Shown here in pieces: positions 1 through 4,748 of a stretch of 5,921 nt of DNA; position 1 is the first letter of the stretch, and every line of letters begins with the position of its first letter. This DNA comes from an uncultured Bacilli bacterium (GTDB lineage Bacteria > Bacillota_I > Bacilli_A > RF39 > UBA660). The stretch covers positions 1-5,921 of the forward strand of contig CAKOYE010000054.1 of the NCBI GenBank assembly GCA_934130485.1, given 5' to 3'. The notes beneath the pieces were generated by a model that saw nothing but the letters and a program-made list of their open reading frames with translations, was not told the origin of the DNA and did no database searches. A program made the position numbers and the translations under genes.

Positions 1-86
1 TGGTACCAACCAAGGGACTTGAACCCTCATGATATTGCTATCGGTGGATTTTGAGTCCACTGCGTCTACCATTCCGCCAGGTTGGC
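1..86 (-). tRNA. tRNA-Leu, anticodon CAA
   Basis: This complete class II tRNA decodes UUG leucine codons. Read on the minus strand it has a 7-bp acceptor stem (GCCAACC with GGTTGGT, first pair G-U), a short D stem GCG/CGC, an anticodon stem GTGGA/TCCAC and a 7-nt loop CTCAAAA, which places anticodon CAA at plus positions 51-53. The long variable arm is a small hairpin, GATA-GCAA-TATC, as expected for tRNA-Leu. The T arm is GAGGG-TTCAAGT-CCCTT. Discriminator A and a genomically encoded CCA end exactly at base 1. Total length is 86 nt with CCA. It lies downstream of scpB in the same direction but has its own promoter. What follows its 3' end lies outside the window. Confidence 0.97.
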
Positions 87-92
87 AAATAC

Positions 93-131
93 ATATTGAT
101 TATATCATAAGTATTAATGAATAATCAATAT
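93..131. repeat. Perfect 11-bp inverted repeat over the tRNA promoter
   Basis: ATATTGATTAT at 93-103 is the exact reverse complement of ATAATCAATAT at 121-131, with 17 nt between them. On the minus strand the arm nearer scpB contains the tRNA -35 box and the other arm contains the -10 box. No U-tract follows on the minus strand, so it is not a standard terminator for scpAB there. On the plus strand T-rich sequence follows, but I see no plus-strand gene that would need it. It could be an operator, an RNA hairpin between scpB and the tRNA in a read-through transcript, or chance in AT-rich DNA. Confidence 0.6.
99..128 (-). promoter_or_regulatory. Promoter of tRNA-Leu (extended -10)
   Basis: On the minus strand, TTGATT (128-123) and TATAAT (104-99) are separated by 18 nt. 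The -10 box is preceded by TG plus one base, giving the extended -10 form TGATATAAT. The expected start is near position 92, about 5 nt before the mature tRNA 5' end. Both boxes sit inside the arms of an 11-bp inverted repeat (93-131). Confidence 0.75.
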
Positions 132-136
132 TTTTA

Positions 137-697
137 TTAATTTTCTTTATATCTAGTTTGAAATAGATCTTCTTCTTTTGATTCATCACTATTTGATATT
201 TCAAGTGCTGGTAATTCATTTATATTTGATAATCCAAAATAATCTAAGAAATGTGGCGTTGTAGAGTATAAAATTGGTTTTCCTGGTAAATCAGAACGAC
301 CACAATCTTGAATTAAATCCTTTATTAATAATTTTCTTAGTATGTGAGTACTACTAACTCCTCTTATTTCATCGATTTGATTTCTAGTGATTGGTTGGTT
401 ATATGCAATTATTGCTAATGTTTCAAGTGCAGCCTCACTAAGTTCAGTAGTTGCCTCATTTTTTAACATTTTTTCAAAGTATGGTTTATGTTCTTTTTTT
501 GTTGTTAATTTGAATGATCCTCCAAGAAGTTCTAATTTTATACCTCTTTCCGTAGATTTGTATTCAGAATTTAATTTGGCAATTAATTCCTTTCCTTTAT
601 TATCATCTACTTCTAAGATTTCTTTTATTTGTTCAAATGTTAGACCATCACTACCTGACAAAAATAGTAATCCTTCTAAAACTGCTTTTAAATTCAT
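137..697 (-). CDS. scpB: Segregation and condensation protein B (ScpB)
   Basis: ScpB binds the kleisin ScpA as a dimer and helps the SMC-ScpAB complex condense and segregate the chromosome on the nucleoid. The 186-aa product is normal for the family. It has two winged-helix regions. The N-terminal one starts MNLKAVLEGLLFLSG. The second contains the conserved stretch LSEAALETLAIIAYNQPIT at about 86-104 and RNQIDEIRGV at 105-114. The family hallmark follows at 133-155: GR, PGKPILYSTTPHFLDYFG. The acidic tail after residue 160 is variable. The start ATG overlaps the scpA stop as ATGA (4 bp), so the two are translationally coupled, and GGTGAA sits 3 nt upstream, inside scpA. No convincing terminator follows before the tRNA. 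Confidence 0.96.
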   Translation of the reverse strand: MNLKAVLEGLLFLSGSDGLTFEQIKEILEVDDNKGKELIAKLNSEYKSTERGIKLELLGGSFKLTTKKEHKPYFEKMLKNEATTELSEAALETLAIIAYNQPITRNQIDEIRGVSSTHILRKLLIKDLIQDCGRSDLPGKPILYSTTPHFLDYFGLSNINELPALEISNSDESKEEDLFQTRYKEN

Positions 698-1413
698 ACT
701 TTCACCCCAATATTTTTTAATAAAATTGCGTTAAAATTTTTATCTTGTTCAATATATATTTCGTTTTTTTTAGCTAAATCAAGTATTGATAAAAATGTAA
801 TAACAATATATTCTTTTGTAATTATATCAAATAATTCATTAAATTTAACTATTTTTTTTAATTTCAATAAATTTTTAATTTCTTTATTTCTTTTTTCTAT
901 TGAGTATTCTTTTTTAGTAACAGTAGTATTTAGTGGTTGATTATCTTTTTGATTATTTAAAAAATTATTAAATGCATCTAGAAGAATTTTTAAATCAGAT
1001 GTTTCATTATTTACTACTTCTTTTTCTAAAATATTTAAGTTTTCTGGAGATTTTGTATATACATTATTTCTTTCTATATTTAGTTCTTTAAATTGTGGTA
1101 TTATATTTTTATATTTATTATATTCAATTAATTTATTAATAAGATTTTCTTTTGAAATTATTTCTTCTTCAGGTTCTTTTTCTTGTTTTGGAAGTAACAT
1201 TTTTGATTTTATTTCCATTAATTCTGCGGCCATTATTAAATATTCACTAGCAATATTTAAGTTTATATTTTTACTTGAATTTATAAAATCTAAATATTGT
1301 TCTGTTATTTCAACTATATTTATATCACATATATTTATATTTGATTGTTTTATTAAATGTAGTAATAAATCTAGTGGGCCTTCAAAATCATTTATTGTAA
1401 ATTTGTACTCCAT
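694..1413 (-). CDS. scpA: Segregation and condensation protein A (ScpA, kleisin)
   Basis: ScpA is the kleisin that bridges the two SMC heads and carries ScpB, forming the ring that organises and segregates the chromosome. From the ATG at 1413 the product is 239 aa, typical for ScpA. Near the N-terminus is the hallmark FEGPLDLLLHLIKQ (10-23), followed by the SMC-neck helix segment EYLIMAAELMEIKSKMLLP (57-75). A variable, Asn/Lys-rich linker comes next. The C-terminal winged helix (KIVKFNELFDI, then FLSILDLAKKNEI) binds the SMC head. A GTG at 1422 in frame would add three residues, but GGAG at 1425-1422 is well spaced for the ATG at 1413, so I choose that. It is the first gene of scpA-scpB, with its own promoter at 1435-1463. 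Confidence 0.96.
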   Translation of the reverse strand: MEYKFTINDFEGPLDLLLHLIKQSNINICDINIVEITEQYLDFINSSKNINLNIASEYLIMAAELMEIKSKMLLPKQEKEPEEEIISKENLINKLIEYNKYKNIIPQFKELNIERNNVYTKSPENLNILEKEVVNNETSDLKILLDAFNNFLNNQKDNQPLNTTVTKKEYSIEKRNKEIKNLLKLKKIVKFNELFDIITKEYIVITFLSILDLAKKNEIYIEQDKNFNAILLKNIGVKV

Positions 1414-1420
1414 AATAGTC

Positions 1421-1425
1421 ACTCC
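1421..1425 (-). promoter_or_regulatory. Shine-Dalgarno site that sets the scpA start
   Basis: GGAGT on the minus strand lies 7 nt before the ATG at 1413. It overlaps the alternative GTG codon at 1422, which therefore has no good ribosome site of its own. This favours the 239-aa over the 242-aa form. Confidence 0.7.
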
Positions 1426-1434
1426 ATAGTTCTT

Positions 1435-1451
1435 ATTATATCATGTATAAT
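1435..1451. repeat. Back-to-back TATAAT boxes (6-bp inverted repeat)
   Basis: ATTATATCATGTATAAT is a perfect 6-bp palindromic pair around TCATG. The left half is the scpAB -10 box facing left. The right half (1446-1451) is a consensus TATAAT facing right towards the RNHCP gene, but it lacks a good -35 at the proper distance (TCCATA at 1423-1428) and would give a longer leader. It may be a second weak rightward promoter, a regulator site or a chance arrangement. Confidence 0.45.
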
Positions 1452-1463
1452 TGTTATTCGCAA
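1435..1463 (-). promoter_or_regulatory. Promoter of scpA-scpB
   Basis: On the minus strand, TTGCGA (1463-1458) and TATAAT (1440-1435) are 17 nt apart, and the -10 is the extended form TGATATAAT, identical to that of the tRNA-Leu promoter. The predicted start near 1428 gives a very short leader of about 15 nt that just contains the Shine-Dalgarno site. Confidence 0.7.
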
Positions 1464-1472
1464 ATTTTAATA

Positions 1473-1501
1473 TTGTAAATTTTGTGTTATTTAGATATAC
1501 T
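1473..1501 (+). promoter_or_regulatory. Promoter of the RNHCP-domain gene
   Basis: TTGTAA (1473-1478) and TATACT (1496-1501) are separated by 17 nt. The expected start near 1508 leaves a leader of under 20 nt before the ATG at 1525. It diverges from the scpAB promoter, and the two do not overlap. Confidence 0.6.
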
Positions 1502-1514
1502 TATTATTAGAAAT

Positions 1515-1519
1515 GGGAG
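1515..1519 (+). promoter_or_regulatory. Shine-Dalgarno site that sets the RNHCP gene start
   Basis: GGGAG lies 5 nt before the ATG at 1525. An in-frame ATG at 1513 overlaps this site and has only AT-rich sequence upstream, so the start at 1525 is preferred. Confidence 0.7.
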
Positions 1520-1524
1520 ATTTT

Positions 1525-1833
1525 ATGAAAAATTTTTTTGTAAGAGATGAAGAATTTATTTGTGAAAATTGTGGACAAAATGTCCCCAAACTAATTTATA
1601 CATCTAGAGATCATTGTCCATTTTGTTTATATTCAAAGCATGTTGATGTAAATCCTGGTGATAGACTTAATACTTGCTCTGGACTTCTTAAACCTATTGG
1701 AATCGAAAAATTTAGAGATAGTTATAAGATAATATATGAGTGTGAAAAATGTGGAGAAACTCATAAAAATATAATGGCGTCTGATGATAATTTTGAAAAA
1801 ATAATTATTTTAAGTAAAAATATTAAATATTGA
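1525..1833 (+). CDS. RNHCP-domain zinc-ribbon protein
   Basis: This small cytoplasmic protein (102 aa from the ATG at 1525) belongs to the RNHCP family, named after its RNHCP motif, seen here as RDHCP at 28-32. The family has no established function. Likely zinc ligands come as a CxxC at 13-16 (CENC), HCPFC at 30-34, C51 and a second CxxC at 73-76 (CEKC), with H39 also conserved-looking. The core CPFCLYSKHVDVNPGDR (31-47) is what identifies it. The zinc ribbons suggest nucleic-acid or ribosome binding, which is inference. It stands alone, divergent from scpAB, between its own promoter and an intrinsic terminator. TGA is its stop codon. No signal peptide or membrane segment is seen. Confidence 0.88.
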   Translation: MKNFFVRDEEFICENCGQNVPKLIYTSRDHCPFCLYSKHVDVNPGDRLNTCSGLLKPIGIEKFRDSYKIIYECEKCGETHKNIMASDDNFEKIIILSKNIKY

Positions 1834-1834
1834 T

Positions 1835-1877
1835 AAAAAGAAAATTTATGAAATTTTATAGAATTTTCTTTTTTTTT
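1835..1877 (+). terminator. Intrinsic terminator after the RNHCP gene
   Basis: AAAAAGAAAATT (1835-1846) pairs perfectly with AATTTTCTTTTT (1862-1873) around a 15-nt loop, and the T-run continues to 1877. It begins one base after the stop codon. The stem has a single G-C pair, so it is a weak hairpin by thermodynamics but typical of such AT-rich genomes. Its T-tract runs into the promoter of the next gene. Confidence 0.7.
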
Positions 1878-1904
1878 AACTTTTTTGTGTTATACTAATA
1901 TAAT
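1876..1904 (+). promoter_or_regulatory. Promoter of the 534-aa membrane protein gene
   Basis: TTAACT (1876-1881) and TATAAT (1899-1904) are 17 nt apart. An overlapping alternative is the extended -10 TGTTATACT (1888-1896), whose -35 would fall in the terminator T-run. Either would start transcription shortly before the GGTGAT ribosome site at 1917-1922. Confidence 0.55.
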
Positions 1905-1925
1905 AGGTGAAAATAGGGTGATATT

Positions 1926-3530
1926 GTGATACTAAGGAAACCATATAAATTTTTGATTAAAAATTTTAAACTTATTCATTTGATTATGACTATTTTAATG
2001 GTATACATAATTTATAGATTTAGTCGTATTGTTAATTTCTTTGATGTTGCAACTTCATCATATGTAGGAGTACTTTCTACTAATCCGACTGCATCTTTAT
2101 TTGATTTATATATTTATTTGGCAATTTTTTTTGTAATAGTTTTTTGTTTGATTGTTATTTTTTTACTTTATATGAAAAAAAAGTCAATAAAACTATATAT
2201 TAGTACAATTATTATTTATATTGTTGCTTTTGTTTTAATCGCTTACTCTTATAATGTTGTTGGTGATATGGAAGTTAAAATTGTTGATCCAAAAATTTTA
2301 AGAAATGCTAGAGATTTTTTGATTGTTGGTGGAATAGCGCAAGTAGTTGAAATTATTCTTTTTGGAATAAGAGCTTTAGGACTTGATATTAAGAATTTTA
2401 ATTTTAAAGATGATTTAAAAGAATTTGATATAGTTGCTGAGGATAATGAAGAATTTGAATTTAATGTTAATGTTGATGTTAATAAAGTACAAAGACACGT
2501 TAATAAAGGAAAAAGATTTTTAAGATATTTTTATGTTGAAAATAAATATTTGTTTTTCTTTATTAGTTCATTATGCATTTGTTTTTTATGTTTAATTTTT
2601 TATTTGAGTTTAGGTGTTTATAATAAAAAATATACTCAAACAGATTTTTTTACAACTAAAGATTATACTATGGCAATTAGTAATAGTTATATAACTAATT
2701 TAGATTATAAGTTTAATAAAATTTCGGAAAATAAAACTTTTGTTATATTAGAAATTATTATTAAAACAAATGGAAAAAATCCAAAGGAACTTAATTTAGC
2801 TCGTCCAGAATTAATAGTTGGTTTTAATAAGTATCATCATGATATAGACTACTATGATGAATTTGTGGACATTGGTAATGCGTATAATTATGAGAAAATT
2901 GATAATAATTTTATTAAGTATTTACTTGTTTATCCAATAGATAAAAATGATGTAAATAAAAAAATGACATTTAGATATATTGATGATAATTCTATAACTA
3001 GTACTGAGGCAAAATCTATTAATGTTTCTATTACTGCTAGAAATTTGGATGAAATTAAAGATACAAAAAAATATAAATTAGGCGATACTATTGATTTTTC
3101 AGATAGTATTCTTGGTAAAACAAAGTTAACAATAAATAATGAAGAGATAAATAGTATTTTTAAACTTAATTATAATTTTTGTGTTGGAGAAAATGAATGC
3201 TATAAATCTATAGAATATTTAAAACCATCAGTTATAAATAATTACGATAAGACACTTATTAAGTTTAATGGAAAAATTGATTGGGATTTAGAAGCTGCAA
3301 GAACAAAAACAACTGATTTATTTAAATTTATGAGTTTATATGGTAAATTTAAATATAAGATAGATGATACTGAAAAAAATGATATAACAGTTTTAAAAAA
3401 TGTTAAGTCAGTTAGAGTAAATGAAGAAGATACTTACTATATAGAAGCAATAAAAGAAATTGAAAATGCTTCTCAATTACAAATTGAATTTAGAATTAGA
3501 GATTACATATATATTTATAAATTGTTTTAA
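1926..3530 (+). CDS. Five-pass membrane protein with large exoplasmic domain
   Basis: I do not recognise this 534-aa protein as a named gene. Hydrophobic segments lie at about 15-36, 61-83, 88-110, 131-151 and 207-232. The first four form an N-terminal membrane unit. The acidic loop 152-206 (DDLKEFD, EDNEEFEFN, then basic NKGKRFLRYF) should be cytoplasmic, which puts residues 233-534 outside. That outer part is rich in beta-type sequence. Its first portion (about 248-352, ending KKMTFRYIDD) loosely resembles DUF4352/TRF2-like Ig-fold domains; this is inference from pattern only. Cys419 and Cys425 could form an outer disulfide. The start is a GTG at 1926 with GGTGAT 3 nt before it; the next ATG (1986) is inside the first membrane segment and lacks a ribosome site. 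It has its own promoter and is followed by three more envelope genes. Confidence 0.8.
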   Translation: MILRKPYKFLIKNFKLIHLIMTILMVYIIYRFSRIVNFFDVATSSYVGVLSTNPTASLFDLYIYLAIFFVIVFCLIVIFLLYMKKKSIKLYISTIIIYIVAFVLIAYSYNVVGDMEVKIVDPKILRNARDFLIVGGIAQVVEIILFGIRALGLDIKNFNFKDDLKEFDIVAEDNEEFEFNVNVDVNKVQRHVNKGKRFLRYFYVENKYLFFFISSLCICFLCLIFYLSLGVYNKKYTQTDFFTTKDYTMAISNSYITNLDYKFNKISENKTFVILEIIIKTNGKNPKELNLARPELIVGFNKYHHDIDYYDEFVDIGNAYNYEKIDNNFIKYLLVYPIDKNDVNKKMTFRYIDDNSITSTEAKSINVSITARNLDEIKDTKKYKLGDTIDFSDSILGKTKLTINNEEINSIFKLNYNFCVGENECYKSIEYLKPSVINNYDKTLIKFNGKIDWDLEAARTKTTDLFKFMSLYGKFKYKIDDTEKNDITVLKNVKSVRVNEEDTYYIEAIKEIENASQLQIEFRIRDYIYIYKLF

Positions 3531-3554
3531 AATGTAAAGAAATGTTGTTTTTTG

Positions 3555-3583
3555 TTGATTTTGAAAAAATTATATACTATAAT
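3555..3583 (+). promoter_or_regulatory. Promoter of the three-gene surface operon
   Basis: TTGATT (3555-3560) and TATAAT (3578-3583) are 17 nt apart, the best plain -35/-10 pair in the window. The predicted start near 3590 would fall inside the ribosome-binding stretch GGTGGGGAG (3587-3595), leaving a leader of only about 11 nt. An overlapping TATACT at 3573-3578 could instead start about 5 nt earlier. No terminator hairpin is visible between 3530 and here, so read-through from the 534-aa gene is also possible. Confidence 0.7.
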
Positions 3584-3600
3584 TAAGGTGGGGAGAGTGT

Positions 3601-4248
3601 ATGAAAAAATTTTATTTTTTACTTATTACATTATTTTTGTGCTTTATACCTAATAATATAAAGGCATATTGTACATCTAGTGATAAAGCAAAACTTAAAA
3701 AAATAGTTTCAAATGTTAATATTAGTTATGATTATGAAATAGTTAATTATAAAGCTAAATTTAAAATAACATTTAATAATTTAACTCCCGATATTTATTT
3801 TAAAGATCCATATGGTAATATATATAGAACTTATGATTTAGAAAATAATGAAGTTGTTTTATATAATTATTCAGATGGAAATAGTTATGCTTTTAATTTT
3901 TATGGAGCTAATTCTTGCGGAAGTGAAAAAATTAGTACATTATATGTTACTACTCCTACATATAATCCATATTATCAATATAGTGTATGCGATAATGCTA
4001 GAGAATATGAATTATGTCAAAGGTGGGCTTCACATTCATTATCTAGAAGTGAATTTATAAAAAGTGTAAAAGAGTATAAAGAAAAAAATGGAATAATAGA
4101 TGATACTGATATAAAAAAAGATATTAGTTATATAGATTTTACAATTAGTTTTATTAAAATGTATGGTTTATATATATTAGGTGGTATTGTTATAGTTATT
4201 ATAACTATAAAGATCATTAGATATAAAAAAGATAGTTTTGGATTTTAG
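3601..4248 (+). CDS. Signal-peptide protein with one C-terminal membrane anchor
   Basis: This 215-aa protein is not one I can name. An N-terminal signal peptide (basic MKK, hydrophobic core, likely cleavage after NIKA at 22) exports it. A single hydrophobic segment at about 187-206 (YILGGIVIVIITIKII), followed by a basic tail RYKK, anchors it with the bulk outside, a type I layout. No LPxTG-like motif precedes that segment. The outer part begins with a beta-rich, Tyr/Asn-rich domain (about 38-118), where KDPYGNIYRTY and FNFYGANSCGSEK stand out. A helical Cys motif follows, CDNAREYELCQRW (130-142), then EFIKSVKEYKEKNG (151-164). It has four mature cysteines: 24, 106, 130 and 139. The ribosome site GGGGAG is 5 nt before the ATG. 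It is first in a tight run with the lipoprotein and large secreted protein, so a joint surface role is likely. Confidence 0.85.
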   Translation: MKKFYFLLITLFLCFIPNNIKAYCTSSDKAKLKKIVSNVNISYDYEIVNYKAKFKITFNNLTPDIYFKDPYGNIYRTYDLENNEVVLYNYSDGNSYAFNFYGANSCGSEKISTLYVTTPTYNPYYQYSVCDNAREYELCQRWASHSLSRSEFIKSVKEYKEKNGIIDDTDIKKDISYIDFTISFIKMYGLYILGGIVIVIITIKIIRYKKDSFGF

Positions 4249-4255
4249 AAAGAAT

Positions 4256-4261
4256 GGTGAA
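4256..4261 (+). promoter_or_regulatory. Shine-Dalgarno site that sets the lipoprotein start
   Basis: GGTGAA lies 3 nt before the ATG at 4265. A longer in-frame reading from TTG at 4238 would overlap the upstream gene and place charged residues (DFRKNGEK) before the signal peptide, so it is rejected as the start. Confidence 0.65.
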
Positions 4262-4264
4262 AAA

Positions 4265-4738
4265 ATGAAAAAAGTATTTATTACATTTAGTTTATTAGCA
4301 TTAACTTTTTTAATAAGTGGATGTGGATGTAGTAAGAAAAATTTAAAGACAGTTACGTGTAATAAAAATATTAAATTTGACACGCACGATTATTATGTAG
4401 AATATATTATAAGCTATAATTCTGATGATAAATTGATTGATTATGTAAGAAATGAAAAATTTGAAAGTGATGATGAAGAATTATTAAGAAGTACTTTAGA
4501 ATATAAAAATGATATTTATAGTGAATTGAATGAAATTGATGGATATACCTTTGATGGAAATTTTGAAAATAATGTGTTAACAACGAAAATTAACATTGAT
4601 TTTTCAAATATTGACGAAGAAAAGTTACTTGAAGTTGCACCAACTTATCAAACATACTATAATGATGAAAAAAAACAATTTGATATAAATAATACATTAA
4701 ATGATTTAAAAACAAATAATTTTGAATGTACAGAGTGA
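4265..4738 (+). CDS. Lipoprotein, DUF1307/YehR-like
   Basis: This is a 157-aa lipid-anchored protein on the outer face of the membrane. The signal peptide MKKVFITFSLLALTFLISGC ends in a classical lipobox, ISGC, with the lipidated Cys at 20 and a second Cys at 22. The mature part has alternating beta and helical stretches: VEYIISYNSDDKLIDYV, then a helix around 71-92 (EELLRSTLEYKNDIY), then GYTFDGNFENNVLTTKINID, and a final helix NTLNDLKTNNFE. This order, and the short length, resemble the DUF1307 (YehR) lipoproteins of Firmicutes, whose role is unknown; the match is from memory of the pattern and is moderate at best. Cys32 and Cys155 bracket the domain and could pair. The gene starts 16 nt after the 215-aa gene and ends 10 nt before the next. 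Confidence 0.85.
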   Translation: MKKVFITFSLLALTFLISGCGCSKKNLKTVTCNKNIKFDTHDYYVEYIISYNSDDKLIDYVRNEKFESDDEELLRSTLEYKNDIYSELNEIDGYTFDGNFENNVLTTKINIDFSNIDEEKLLEVAPTYQTYYNDEKKQFDINNTLNDLKTNNFECTE

Positions 4739-4739
4739 T

Positions 4740-4745
4740 GGTGAT
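4740..4745 (+). promoter_or_regulatory. Shine-Dalgarno site of the large secreted protein
   Basis: GGTGAT lies 3 nt before the ATG at 4749, just after the lipoprotein stop codon (4736-4738). The close spacing supports co-transcription, and the same motif and spacing occur before three other genes in the window. Confidence 0.65.
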
Positions 4746-4748
4746 AAT

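Noticed and set aside
1..136. tRNA-Leu as an integration site for a mobile element
   Set aside because: No integrase gene and no direct repeat of the tRNA 3' end is visible; the sequence beyond the 3' end is outside the window.
387..734. Open frame of 115 codons on the plus strand opposite scpB
   Set aside because: It is the antisense shadow of scpB, whose family motifs are clear on the minus strand; no ribosome site or family resemblance.
1513..1524. Earlier ATG start for the RNHCP gene
   Set aside because: The codon overlaps the GGGAG ribosome site that serves the ATG at 1525, and it has no site of its own.
3531..3600. Terminator between the 534-aa gene and the surface operon
   Set aside because: A T-run is present at 3548-3553, but no stable hairpin precedes it.
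3848..4060. Open frame of 70 codons within the 215-aa gene
   Set aside because: Out-of-frame shadow inside a gene with a clear signal peptide, anchor and ribosome site.
4160..4248. Sortase-type cell-wall sorting signal in the 215-aa protein
   Set aside because: The C-terminal hydrophobic segment and basic tail look similar, but no LPxTG-like motif precedes the segment; a plain membrane anchor fits better.
4238..4264. Earlier TTG start for the lipoprotein
   Set aside because: It overlaps the end of the upstream gene and would put charged residues ahead of a complete lipoprotein signal peptide that begins at the ATG at 4265.
4177..4383. Minus-strand frame of 68 codons across the 215-aa/lipoprotein junction
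   Set aside because: Lies opposite two well-supported genes, with poly-Phe/Leu typical of antisense AT-rich coding DNA.
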